From: Sva-07 sp963715825
Lineage (GTDB): Bacteria > Actinomycetota > Acidimicrobiia > Acidimicrobiales > Ilumatobacteraceae
Reading direction: 5' to 3'
Length of the DNA stretch: 64,000 nt
Assembly (NCBI GenBank): GCA_963715825.1
Contig: CAVQSI010000016.1
Coordinates: forward strand, 62,001 to 126,000
Position 1 is the stretch's first letter. Each line of letters begins with the position of its first letter. This document shows positions 9,928 to 19,000 of the stretch, one piece after another. The position numbers and the translations under genes are program-made. The notes beneath the pieces are model-generated. The model was not told the DNA's origin, did not search any database, and saw only the letters and a program-made list of their open reading frames with translations.

Positions 9928-11721
9928 TCAGTCGGTGACGAGGCGGTGGTAGTCGCCGAAGTCCTTGTCCTTGAGGAGGCGGCCCATCTTGCGGAGTTCG
10001 TGGGCGATGCCGAGCACGGCGCTGTCCATCGTGATGTCGGTGCCCGTGGCGGCGGCAGCGAACGCGGCGTGGATCGCAGCGTTGCGAATCGCTGCGCCCG
10101 ACAGCTCGAAGCGCTCGGCCAGCCAGTCGAGGTCGAGTTCGTCGACGGGCGCGTCCGCCGGGAGGTTCGCTTCCCAGATCGCGCGGCGTTCGTCGGGGCC
10201 GGGCATCGCGAACGCCACGCGGATGTGGATGCGGCGCAGGAACGCCTCGTCGACGTTCTTCTCGAAGTTGGTGGCGAGCACGACGAGTCCGTCGTAGGCC
10301 TCGAGGCGCTGCAGGAGGTACGAGACCTCGATGTTGGCGTAGCGGTCGCGGGCGTCCTTCACCTCGGAGCGCTTGCCGAACAACGAGTCGGCCTCGTCGA
10401 AGAACAGCACCATGTTGCCGGCGCTCGCAGCATCGAAGATCTGTTCGAGGTTCTTCTCGGTCTCGCCGATGTACTTGCTGACCACCGACGACAAGTCGAG
10501 CTTGAACACGTCGAGGCCGAGTTCGCCCGCGATGATCTCCGACGCCAGCGTCTTGCCGGTGCCCGACGGTCCCGAGAACAGAGCGACGAGCCCTCGCGAC
10601 GGGTTCGGCGAGAAGCCCCACGTGTCGTACACGCGGTTCGAGTGCCGGTAGCGCTCGACGACGGTGTGCAACAACGCCTTGCGGTCGGGGCTCAACACGA
10701 TGTCGTCCCAGCCTCGCGTCGGCGAGATCCGTCGGGTGAGCTGCTCGAGCGGTCCGCTGGCCAGGCGACGCACTGCGGCGTCGATGTCGCCGCCGACGGC
10801 GTCGCGGGAGCGTTGGACGCGATGCATCTGGTCGTAGGTCAGACGGTGGGTGCGCTCGATGCCGGGGCCGAACGTGTTGGCCCATTCGTCGTCGGTCGGG
10901 TCGTCCGATGACGCGCGCACTTCGGTCCACGGCCGGGTCGGGAGCTGGTCGATGGGTGGGGCACATCGGCACGACAGCGCCCAAACCAGATGTGACGCTC
11001 GATCGAGCGCTCTGCGAGTGGTGGCGTCGAGCGTGTCGCCGACCTCGAGCACGATGCCACGGCCGGTGATGGTGGCCTCGCGAACGAGCGCCGACCACTC
11101 GGCGTCGCTGGCCGGGAGGTCGCAGCACATGAAACGATCGCCGACCGCGTGGCTGAATGCGGTGTGGCGGCGGCGCATCCGGTCGTCGCCGGTGACCACC
11201 ACGAGCGTCGAGAGGTCGTCCGCCTTGCCGGCGAGGGCCTGTCGGTCGACGTCGATCATCTCGATGCCCACGGGCAGGCTCGGGTCGGGTGATTCATCAC
11301 CGAGCAGTGTCCAGACGACGGCCTCGTTGAGCGCGACGACGCGGTCGGCCCACGGCCCGTCTCGGCCCACCTCGACGAAGCCGGTGCGGCACAGCGGTGC
11401 GGCGTGGGTGACCGTGAGTGCTCCGGGGTGACCGGCGGGCAACACGATTGCCAACGTTCCCAACGTCAGGTGGCCGGCGCGACTGTCTCCCTGGAGCGCG
11501 GCGACGAGGTTACGACAGCTCGAGTCGACCTCGGCGGTGGCGAGGAGCGCCAGCACCTCGGCCTCCTCGTCGCGGAGCCCTGCGTTCGCGACGAGCACGG
11601 CGAATGCGTCGTCGTCGGCCAGTGCTTCGCGGAGTTCACGGCGTCGCTCGTCGAGGTCCGCGGCGGCGTGCGGCGCGGCGTCGTCGTCCGGTCCGGCGTC
11701 GTCGGTCGACGTGTCGGTCAT
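9928..11721 (-). CDS. eCIS AAA+ ATPase (Afp15/Pvc15-like)
   Basis: Cytosolic AAA+ ATPase found in almost every eCIS locus, thought to assist particle assembly or remodelling. The 597-residue form has an N-terminal about 300-residue family-specific region and a C-terminal AAA module: Walker A GPSGTGKT (Lys390), Walker B VLFFDEAD (Asp442-Glu443), sensor-1 VLATNFEKNVDEAF and arginine-finger region FLRRIHIRV, then a winged lid (LSGAAIRNAAIHAAF). The reading frame continues to a GTG at 11808 (626 residues), but the added residues look like noncoding shadow, so ATG 11721 is preferred with modest confidence. It diverges from the PAAR gene, sharing a roughly 135-bp promoter region. It converges with the aldehyde dehydrogenase gene. 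Confidence 0.9.
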   Translation of the reverse strand: MTDTSTDDAGPDDDAAPHAAADLDERRRELREALADDDAFAVLVANAGLRDEEAEVLALLATAEVDSSCRNLVAALQGDSRAGHLTLGTLAIVLPAGHPGALTVTHAAPLCRTGFVEVGRDGPWADRVVALNEAVVWTLLGDESPDPSLPVGIEMIDVDRQALAGKADDLSTLVVVTGDDRMRRRHTAFSHAVGDRFMCCDLPASDAEWSALVREATITGRGIVLEVGDTLDATTRRALDRASHLVWALSCRCAPPIDQLPTRPWTEVRASSDDPTDDEWANTFGPGIERTHRLTYDQMHRVQRSRDAVGGDIDAAVRRLASGPLEQLTRRISPTRGWDDIVLSPDRKALLHTVVERYRHSNRVYDTWGFSPNPSRGLVALFSGPSGTGKTLASEIIAGELGLDVFKLDLSSVVSKYIGETEKNLEQIFDAASAGNMVLFFDEADSLFGKRSEVKDARDRYANIEVSYLLQRLEAYDGLVVLATNFEKNVDEAFLRRIHIRVAFAMPGPDERRAIWEANLPADAPVDELDLDWLAERFELSGAAIRNAAIHAAFAAAATGTDITMDSAVLGIAHELRKMGRLLKDKDFGDYHRLVTD

Positions 11722-11842
11722 CGACGTCGAGGTGGCAGCGACCAGCAGCGCTCGACCGAAGCGGAACCATGCCGGACTCGGATCCCCGCTGCTGTCGTCG
11801 CCTGGCACGCTCGTCAGTCAAGCACGTCGGGCCCCGGCGGGC

Positions 11843-11848
11843 TACGGT
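11843..11848 (+). promoter_or_regulatory. putative -10 box for leaderless PAAR gene
   Basis: TACGGT ends 7 nt before ATG 11856, with no SD between. The same hexamer precedes the starts at 38116 and 53442 (minus strand) and the short peptide at 46799 (minus). It may initiate the first eCIS transcript. Confidence 0.45.
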
Positions 11849-11855
11849 CGTCACC

Positions 11856-12245
11856 ATGCCACCGCCGGTCGTGATGGGAGACACCCTGATGTGTTCGTTC
11901 GGGATGGCTCCCGGCTCGATCACGGTGCTGCCCGCCAACAAGGTGATCGCGACGAACAAGCCGCAGGCGAACATCCTGGACAACAAGCCGTTCGTCAACA
12001 TCCCGATGTTCGGCAACTGCATGTCGATCATGAATCCGGCGACGGCGACGCTCACCGCTGCGGCGCTCGGCGTGCTGACGCCAGGCCCGTGTACTCCGGT
12101 CACTCCGGCGCCGTGGGTGCCTGGCGCCCCGACCGTGCTGGTCGCCAACGCGCCGGCGCTGACGGCTACGTCGACGTGCAACTGCATGTACGGCGGCGTC
12201 ATCACCGTTGTCGGGCCCACCGCGGTCACCGTCGCGCTGCCCTGA
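11856..12245 (+). CDS. PAAR-like spike-tip protein (DUF4280 type)
   Basis: Predicted to cap the VgrG-like spike with a sharp tip. The 129-residue protein is Gly/Pro/Val-rich with many Met, Cys and Asn at regular intervals: VVMGDTLMCSFGMAPGS, FGNCMSIMNPATA, GPCTPVTPAPWVPG and CNCMYGGVITVVGP. This is the pattern of DUF4280/PAAR-like proteins, including the closing 'GG.I.V..P' strand. There is no fused effector domain. In AFP/PVC loci the PAAR gene (afp10) follows gp25; here it lies at the front of the operon, before the sheath. It probably has its own leaderless promoter. Confidence 0.8.
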   Translation: MPPPVVMGDTLMCSFGMAPGSITVLPANKVIATNKPQANILDNKPFVNIPMFGNCMSIMNPATATLTAAALGVLTPGPCTPVTPAPWVPGAPTVLVANAPALTATSTCNCMYGGVITVVGPTAVTVALP

Positions 12246-12427
12246 GACCCTGTCGGCCACCGACGTGCTCACCGCCGTCGGATGACGTGCTACGTTCAGT
12301 CGCACGGGTCGACAATGGGGATGGGAGGTAGGGCACGTTCCTGCCGAACTCTCCTTCGACGATCCGTGCGTGCCCCGACCGTGCGGGGCGTCGTGAATGC
12401 CACAACGTTCGGATCGGGAGGTTCGTA
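12246..12427 (+). promoter_or_regulatory. sheath-gene leader: -10-like box, hairpin and strong RBS
   Basis: The 182-nt gap before the sheath gene has a -10-like TACGTT (12291-12296), which would give a roughly 125-nt untranslated leader. In the leader is a 6-bp hairpin GCCCCG/CGGGGC (12372-12389, loop ACCGTG). A strong SD GGGAGG (12416-12421) sits 6 nt before the GTG at 12428. In contrast with most other starts here this gene is clearly leadered, suggesting separate control and high translation of the structural genes. Confidence 0.45.
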
Positions 12428-13987
12428 GTGCCGTCATACTTGACACCAGGGGTGTACGTCGAGGAGGTGGCCTCGTCGAGTGCCACTCTTTCCGCCGGTG
12501 CCACCGCCGTCGCCGCTTTCGTCGGCTTCACCGCCAAGGCGCCGAAGGACGACCCGTCGGATCCCGACGGGCTCAAGCCTCGGCTCGTCACCAACTGGAC
12601 ACAGTTCGAGGGCCTCTACGGCGGGTTCGTTCCCGGCGCGATGCTCCCGCACTCGGTGTTCGGGTACTTCAACAACGGCGGCTCGATGGCCTACATCGTG
12701 CGCATTCCGCACACCGAGCCCTCCACCGAGCCGGGCCAACTTGCGCTCACCTCGGGTGACCGTGCGCTCGGCCCCGCCGTCGAGTTCACCACCGTCGAGC
12801 CCAATGCCGACGTCACCGTCACCGTGACGCCCGAGCCGGCTGCCGACGGCGCCGACGACGACGCACCGCCGACCTTCGAGGTCACGATCACCGATGGGCA
12901 CGACGAGCCCGAGGTGTTCTCCGGTGTCACGCTCGGCGGCATCGACGCCGCCATCAACGGCACGTCCACCAAGGTCAAGGTCGAGACCAAGATCGACGTC
13001 GACCAGCTCGCCGCCGACCTGCAGACCATCCCGACCGGAAGCTTCGCGATCGAGCCGGCAGAGCCGACCCCGGTCGCCGTACCTGGCCGTGCGTTCGCCG
13101 GCTCCGAGTCGGCCCGCACCGGCATCAGCGGTCTCACGATCGCCGACGACGTCACGATGGTGATGGTGCCCGACCTGGTCACCGCCGCCACCCAGGAGGA
13201 CGGCACGATCGACCTCGGGATGTGGAAGACGGTGCAGCTCGCACTGATCAACCACTGCGAAGGCCAGGCCAACCGCATGGCCGTGCTCGACGCCCCTCCC
13301 GGCATGAGCCCGCAGCAGATCAAGGAATGGCGCAGCGACACCGCGATGTACGACTCGGCGTTCGCCGCGCTGTACTACCCGTGGATCGAAGTGGCCAACC
13401 CCGCCGCCACCAACGGCGACACCGAGATCATGGTCCCGCCGTCGGGTCACCTCGCCGGCATCTGGGCCCGCACCGACGACACCCGCGGCGTCTGGAAGGC
13501 GCCGGCCAACGAGGTCGTGCGCGGTGCGTTGAACGTCGAGACGAACATCACCAAGGCCGAGCAGGGTCTGCTGAACCCGATCGGCATCAACTGCATCCGG
13601 CCGTTCGGCACCCAGGGCATCCGTGTCTGGGGCGCTCGCACGCTGTCGTCGAACACCGACTGGACCTACATCAACGTCCGACGCCTGTTCAACATGATCG
13701 AAACCACGATCATGAACGGCACGTCGTTCGCCGTGTTCGAGCCGAACGACCAGAAGCTCTGGGAGGGTTTGAAGCGCACTGTCGGTTCCTTCCTCCGTGG
13801 CCTCTGGCGTGACGGTGCGCTGTTCGGCGCCACCGCCGAGCAGGCGTACTACGTCAAGTGCGACAACGAGACGAATCCGCCCGACTCGATCGATCAGGGC
13901 AAGGTCATCGTCGAAGTCGGCATCGCCCCGGTGAAGCCGGCCGAGTTCGTGATCTTCCGTGTCGCCCAGATCAAGGACGAGAGCTGA
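12428..13987 (+). CDS. contractile tail sheath protein
   Basis: Forms the outer contractile sheath that drives the inner tube (Afp2/3/4, phage gp18-like). The 519-residue protein begins PSYLTPGVYVEEVASS, the hallmark N-terminus of contractile sheaths. The middle (about residues 105-220) is a variable Thr/Val/Asp-rich surface domain. The conserved C-terminal half includes APPGMSP, YYPWIEVANP, PSGHLAGIWARTDDTRGVWKAPAN, GINCIRPFGTQGIRVWGARTLS and YINVRRLFNMIETTI, which make the sheath handshake core. It has a GTG start with a strong SD. Only one sheath paralogue is encoded here, whereas AFP/PVC loci have three. Confidence 0.95.
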   Translation: MPSYLTPGVYVEEVASSSATLSAGATAVAAFVGFTAKAPKDDPSDPDGLKPRLVTNWTQFEGLYGGFVPGAMLPHSVFGYFNNGGSMAYIVRIPHTEPSTEPGQLALTSGDRALGPAVEFTTVEPNADVTVTVTPEPAADGADDDAPPTFEVTITDGHDEPEVFSGVTLGGIDAAINGTSTKVKVETKIDVDQLAADLQTIPTGSFAIEPAEPTPVAVPGRAFAGSESARTGISGLTIADDVTMVMVPDLVTAATQEDGTIDLGMWKTVQLALINHCEGQANRMAVLDAPPGMSPQQIKEWRSDTAMYDSAFAALYYPWIEVANPAATNGDTEIMVPPSGHLAGIWARTDDTRGVWKAPANEVVRGALNVETNITKAEQGLLNPIGINCIRPFGTQGIRVWGARTLSSNTDWTYINVRRLFNMIETTIMNGTSFAVFEPNDQKLWEGLKRTVGSFLRGLWRDGALFGATAEQAYYVKCDNETNPPDSIDQGKVIVEVGIAPVKPAEFVIFRVAQIKDES

Positions 13988-14024
13988 CCATGACGAGCCA
14001 ACGTACACAGGAAGGGAGTAGCCG

Positions 14025-14480
14025 ATGACGACCATCGTCCCCAGTGATGACACCAACACAGCGATCATCTCCTCCACCTTCGCGGTGGAGTTCGGAACCA
14101 TCGCGAGTGGGATGTTCACCGAGGTCACAGGCCTCGGCATGGACATCGAGGAGATCAAGAGCACCCGGGTCACGCTGCTCGGCAAGTCCGTCACCCGGTT
14201 CAGCCCGGGCACGGTCAAGTACCAGACGATCACCTTGAAGCGCGAGTTCAACGGCGACAAGGAGTTCTGGACCTGGCACGACCAGATGTGCAAGGGCCTG
14301 CGCAAGTACACCGACGGCTCGATCGTCCTGTACGACCTCGACGGCACCGAAGTCGATCGATGGAACATCTTGAAGGCATGGCCGTCGAAGTGGACCGTCT
14401 CGGATCTCGACGCCGGCAGTGACGACGTGATGACCGAAGAGATCGAACTACAGATCGAGTTCCTCGAAAGGGCCAAGTAA
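14025..14480 (+). CDS. eCIS inner tube protein 1 (gp19/Hcp-like)
   Basis: Stacks as hexamers to form the inner tube fired by the sheath. The 151-residue protein shows the T4 gp19-like signatures: FAVEFGTIASGMFTEVTGLG near the N-terminus, the KYQTITLKREF strand, and the C-terminal WPSKWTVSDLDAGSDDVMTEEIELQIE. It has a strong SD (GGAAGGGAG, 14011-14019) before the ATG. It lies 37 nt after the sheath and overlaps the second tube gene by one base (TAATG). Likely the main tube subunit by its position directly after the sheath. Confidence 0.92.
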   Translation: MTTIVPSDDTNTAIISSTFAVEFGTIASGMFTEVTGLGMDIEEIKSTRVTLLGKSVTRFSPGTVKYQTITLKREFNGDKEFWTWHDQMCKGLRKYTDGSIVLYDLDGTEVDRWNILKAWPSKWTVSDLDAGSDDVMTEEIELQIEFLERAK

Positions 14481-14923
14481 TGAGCACTGACTTCTCGGCC
14501 GCTCAAGGTGGCTACTTCTCGTTCGAGATCGATGGAACGACGCTCGGCTTCTTCACCTCGTGCAGCGGACTCTCGTCCGAGGTCGATGTGATCGAGCAGA
14601 CCCAGATCACCGTGACCGGCAAGAAGATCACGACGAAGCAGCCCGGCCCGAGCCGGACCTACTCCGAGGTCGTCCTCAAGCGTGGCTTCACGAAGGACCG
14701 GGCAATCAACGACTGGTTCGACGAGACCGTCGACGCCGCGGTCCCGGTGACTCGCAAGACTGGTTCGATCGTGATCCTCACCCGAGAGTTCAAGGAACTC
14801 GCCCGCTTCAACCTCGACCGTTGCTTCCCGTCGAAGCTGACGGTCTCGGACCTGAACGCAGCGAGCGGCGAGGCAATGGTGGAGGAACTCACCATTCGCC
14901 ACGACGAACTCAACTGGTCCTGA
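14480..14923 (+). CDS. eCIS tube protein 2
   Basis: Second tube-fold paralogue, 147 residues: GGYFSFEIDGTTLGFFTSCSGLS, SEVVLKRGFTKDRAINDWFD, CFPSKLTVSDLNAASGEAMVEELTIRHDE. It shares the tube core and closing motif with the preceding protein but is diverged. In AFP/PVC, Afp1 and Afp5 are both tube-like, one forming the tube body and the other the baseplate-proximal initiator ring. The start overlaps the tube-1 stop by one base. The next gene begins 2 nt after its stop. Confidence 0.9.
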   Translation: MSTDFSAAQGGYFSFEIDGTTLGFFTSCSGLSSEVDVIEQTQITVTGKKITTKQPGPSRTYSEVVLKRGFTKDRAINDWFDETVDAAVPVTRKTGSIVILTREFKELARFNLDRCFPSKLTVSDLNAASGEAMVEELTIRHDELNWS

Positions 14924-14925
14924 CG

Positions 14926-15423
14926 ATGGCAGGGTTGCGCACCGAGTTCGACTTCACCCTGCCGAAGGGGTTCGTCGGGAGCGACGGCACGCTGCATCGT
15001 CACGGAACGATGCGCCTTGCCACCGCTCGCGACGAGATCGAACCGTTGCGCAACCGCACCATCGACGGCCCCGACGACCCCTACCTCACCATCTTGGTGT
15101 TGGCGCGGGTGATCACGTCGCTCGGGTCGCTGCCCGAGGTGGACGTCGCCGAGGTCGAGGGGCTCTTCGCCGCAGATCTCGCCTTCCTCCAAGACCTCTA
15201 CGGCATCATCAACTTCGGCGACCAGGCCGACGTCGAGGCGCTCCAAGCGAGCGTGTTGCCCGTCGAGGCCGACGATGCCTTCGATGCGGCCTCCGACGCG
15301 GCCGATGATGTCGAAGCGGCCGAGGCCGCCGAGGCCGTTGCGGACGTTGCCGACGATGACCAGCCCAGTGGTCGTCGATCACGACGGTCGCGGGTGGAAG
15401 AAGTCACCTCGGGCGCGTCGTAG
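14926..15423 (+). CDS. tail assembly chaperone, Mu gp41-like
   Basis: A 165-residue protein with the Mu gp41 / phage tail-assembly chaperone pattern: FTLPKGFVGSDGTLHRHGTMR, the conserved LATARDE, and YLTILVLARVITSLGSLPEVDVAEVEGL with LAFLQDLYGIIN. Such proteins often sit between tube and tape-measure genes and may chaperone the tape measure or tube. The C-terminal about 50 residues are Ala/Asp/Glu-rich and then basic (GRRSRRSR), probably disordered. No tape-measure gene follows here. It is the third of several tightly packed genes. Confidence 0.75.
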   Translation: MAGLRTEFDFTLPKGFVGSDGTLHRHGTMRLATARDEIEPLRNRTIDGPDDPYLTILVLARVITSLGSLPEVDVAEVEGLFAADLAFLQDLYGIINFGDQADVEALQASVLPVEADDAFDAASDAADDVEAAEAAEAVADVADDDQPSGRRSRRSRVEEVTSGAS

Positions 15424-15438
15424 GCGGAGCGACGTCTC

Positions 15439-15609
15439 GTGAAGCTCTATCCCGAGACCTCGCTGTGGAGCGAGATCGCCTACCTCGCATATCACCTGCA
15501 CTGGAGCTTGGGCGACCTGCTCGATCTCGAACACCCCGATCGGGCCCGCCTGATCGAACTGGTCGCCGACATGAACCAACGAGCATGGGACGCATTGACC
15601 GATGGCTGA
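15439..15609 (+). CDS. small eCIS protein, DUF6760-like, 56 aa
   Basis: A short gene with GTG start, easily missed. The 56-residue product begins KLYPETSLWSEIAYLAYHLH, followed by WSLGDLLDLEHPDRARL. The pattern 'E.A..AYH.HW....L..LEH..R' matches the small DUF6760-type proteins recurrent in eCIS loci between the tail chaperone and the next tube protein. It is probably all alpha-helical and cytosolic; its role is unknown. The stop codon (15607-15609) overlaps the start of the following tube-like gene (ATG 15602) by 8 nt, which supports real translation. Confidence 0.82.
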   Translation: MKLYPETSLWSEIAYLAYHLHWSLGDLLDLEHPDRARLIELVADMNQRAWDALTDG

Positions 15610-16060
15610 AGACGAACTGGGAGATGCGAACAGCGCAACGTTTCTGTTCGAGGTCGACGGGGTCGACATCGGACGTTTCGAGGAGGTCAGCGGTCTCGAA
15701 GTGTCGATCGAGACCGAGGACATCCCCGAGGGCGGCCAGAACAGCTTCGTGCACAAGATGCCCGGGCGGATGACCTGGCCGAACATCGTGCTCAAGCGCG
15801 GCGTCACCAAGCAGGACAACCTGTTGTCGTGGTTCAACGAATCGTCCGGCGAGCAATTCACGGCGAACGGCAACAAACTCGTCCGCAAGAGTGCGGCCAT
15901 CACCTTGCTCGACCGGACCGGCAAGCGCCTGCGTGCGTGGGACTTCACCGATGCCTACCCGGTCAAGTGGACCGGGCCACGCTTCGCTGCGGGCTCGACC
16001 GATGCCGCCGGCGAGGAACTCGAGATCACTCACCACGGGTTCCGGGCCAACGATGTCTGA
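15602..16060 (+). CDS. eCIS tube-like protein 3
   Basis: Third tube-fold paralogue, 152 residues: ATFLFEVDGVDIGRFEEVSGLEV, MTWPNIVLKRGVTKQDNLLSWF, AYPVKWTGPRFAAGSTDAAGEELEITHHG. It ends with the same 'PVKW' strand as the other two but has a longer IPEGGQNSFVHKMPG segment, typical of the Afp5-like ring that joins tube to baseplate. It starts inside the DUF6760-like gene (8-nt overlap) and its own stop overlaps the start of the DUF4157 gene by 8 nt. A baseplate-proximal adaptor role is inferred. Confidence 0.88.
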   Translation: MAEDELGDANSATFLFEVDGVDIGRFEEVSGLEVSIETEDIPEGGQNSFVHKMPGRMTWPNIVLKRGVTKQDNLLSWFNESSGEQFTANGNKLVRKSAAITLLDRTGKRLRAWDFTDAYPVKWTGPRFAAGSTDAAGEELEITHHGFRANDV

Positions 16061-19000
16061 GACGACCACGTCAACGGATACCGCGGTCGACACCGTCGCG
16101 CCGGCGGAGCTCGGCACCGGGATGACCCACCGCGCACGATCGCAGTCGGTGCTGGCCCGGCACTGGTCGCCGGTCGGCGTCGTGGGTGCCGTGGGGCGAG
16201 CCAGCGTGGGCTTCAGCCTGGCGGTCGGTCGTTCACAGTCGATCCGGCCGACGGTGAGGTTCGGCGACCTGAACTCCGCTGCGCTGCGCCCGTCGTTCGA
16301 CGTGCTGCGTCGCCATCGGGGAGTCGACGACGCCGATGCCGGCCACGGGCCGCTCGAGCGGCGCTCGCTCGACCAGGCGGGCGACTCGACCGTTCGGGCC
16401 CCGGCTCGACGCCCGGCTCGCCCATCCGACGCCTCGGCACTCCCCGCAGCTGCATCTCGTGCATCGATCGAGCGCTCCCGACGACATCCGAAGCGGCGTG
16501 CCCACCCGACGTGGACCGATCAGATCATCAACCGCAGCTCGGTCGACGCCACACGATCGACGCCGACGAGTTCGATCGCCGGCCCGCCGCCGGTGGCCGC
16601 CGTTCCTGACGGCTTCGTGTCGTCTGGCGACGCCAAACTCGACCAGCTCCGACTCCTGGCGAGCGCGCACGAAGCAGGCGCAACGCCACGAGACTCGACT
16701 GCCGGGCGGCAGCTTCCCGGTGGCGAACGACCGGCCGCAGCAGCAGCAGCGGCGTCGAGCGGGCCCTTGAGAAGGACGACCGCTGCCGATCCCACGGTGG
16801 CGGTTCGCGCCGATGGTCCGGGCCGGCTCGCGCGAGCAATGCGGCCCGAGTCGGCCGTGTCGCCGGCGGTGCCGAGCGCCCGGCTGGGTGGACCTCCGGC
16901 GCCGCTCACCACCGGCGCCAGGAGCGCCCCGGCGAGTTCGTCGTCGCCGGTTCGTCGTTCGACGCAGGCTCAGGCGCCGTCGAGGCTCGACAGCCTGAGA
17001 TCGATGTTGGTGGAACAGGGAATTCTCGACGCCGGCTCCGACCACGTGGGCGCCCCGGCGAGTTCGTCGTCGCCGACGCCGGCCGGTCCGACCGGTGCGT
17101 CACCGAGGCCGAGCACCCCGGCCGGCCGCACCGCATCGGTCGGTCGTACCGGACCGGTTGATCCTGCAGGACCACGCCGACCCACGAACCTCTCCAGCGA
17201 TCTTCAGCGAGCAGCTGGCGCCGACGTCCGTCGCTCGACCTCGACACCCGACGACTCGGGCGCTCAGACGACCCGGGGAGACTCGACCACCACGTCAGCC
17301 CGCACAGCGACCTCGCCAGGGACCGATCCGTCGCCGAGCGGCGTGGATGTCGCACCCCGCCCCTCGTCGGAGCCCGGACTGTCGAGCGCATCGCCATCGC
17401 CCGTCGTCCAGCGAGCGGTGGACTCAACCGCGCCGGGACGCCCTGCCGTCGATCAGCGAAGTGCGGTGGCGCTGGCCGAACGCATTGCGGATGCGATGAC
17501 GCCGACGCCAGCGACCGCCACCAGGCCGACGGCCACGACCACCACGACGCCCACACCGCAAACGTCACCGACGGCCTACACGACCCCGACCACGCCGACC
17601 ACGCCGACCACCACGACGGTGACCGGCGCGACGAAGCAGCGGCTGCGGGCGCAGCGGCTACTGCGCTCTGGCCTCGTCACCGACACCTCCGCGTCAGACA
17701 CGTTTGCGACCGGCGAGACCTCGAACCAGACGACCGCCGATGCGGCCATGGCCCGAACCATGGCGCCAACCATGGCGCCGACCATCGAGCCCGTTCGGAC
17801 GTCGGCGTCGATCGACACCGTCGAGGCCCGTTCGCTGCCCACGCTCAGTCCGGCTCGCCGACCGGTGCTCGATGAACGGCTGCCGTCGCTCGCCCGCGTC
17901 GACTCGACACCGTCGACGCTCATCCGGCGTGTCACGTTGCCGCGAGCCTTGTCGAGCACTCACCGCCCCGCCTCCCAACTCGCCCCCGTTCACGTACGAG
18001 ATGTGCCAGGCGCCACTCGTACGTCCGGTTCGGTCGCGAGCGCGCCGGTACAGCGGGCATCGACGGTCAGCCTCGGCGACGCGGTTGCCTCGACGCGGGT
18101 GGCGACGATCACGCAACGCGAGCCGAACTCGTCCGGTGCGCCATGGGAGTCGCCGACGACCTCTGCCGCTGGCCCGTTGTTGCAGGTCGTTCGACGGATC
18201 GCTGCCACCGACGTCGCCGCCGCGGCGAGCCCGTACACCGCCACGACGGCTGCCACCACCACGCCCACCCCCAGCGAGGCGATGAACGTGGCCGGCGGCG
18301 AAGCCCTGACGGGTGCTCGCACATCGCGAACCCGGCGGACCGCAGCGTCGACCGCCAGTTCGACCGCCACCGCTGCGACCGCCAACTCGACCGCCACCGC
18401 TCCCTCGACCGTCACCGCTGCGGCCGCCAACTCGACGGCCGCCGGTGCGGTTGCGAGGTCGACCGCTGCTGCTGTCGCGGCCACGGCCCGGGCCGGTGCC
18501 TTGGCCGAGGTGATGCGTTCCGTTGCACCGGGCCAGTCCGACGCCAACGGGGGCGCGACGCCCGATGCCGCGCTTCCGAGCGAGCCGACCGCGCAGGCGC
18601 CCGCCGAGCGCGTCGCCGATCAGTTCATGTCGGTGCTGTCCGAGACGATCCGACGGCGTCCGGCGCCGCTGCCGACCACCTATCGTCCCTTGGCCGATGC
18701 GATCGCCGGGCCCCGACCGGTGATGCTGTCCACCGACACCGCGTCGCGCAAGGCGTTGCGATCTGTCGGCAAGGTGGCAGCCACCACGGGCGACACGATC
18801 CATCTCGATCACCAGTCGATCCCGTCGGCACGACTCGACGAGGTGATGGCCCACGAGCTCACCCACATCGCGCATCCCTCGCCGACGCCGCGTTTCTTCG
18901 ACGACATCGACGACAGCCCCGAGGAACGCCGCGCCGAACAGGTTGCCAAGGTGATGGCCCGCTCGCCGCTCGCTCCCTCGGCGACCACCAGCGCTCCACC

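Noticed and set aside
11722..11808. N-terminal extension of the eCIS ATPase to GTG 11808
   Set aside because: The extra 29 residues have no family resemblance and occupy the shared promoter region; no SD. Kept only as an alternative start.
12434..14902. Minus-strand open frame of 822 codons opposite sheath and tubes
   Set aside because: Antisense of conserved structural genes, with composition typical of shadow frames.
16740..16770. GCAGCAGCAGCAGC run as an expanded triplet element
   Set aside because: Short Ala/Gln codon run inside an already low-complexity coding region, not remarkable by itself.
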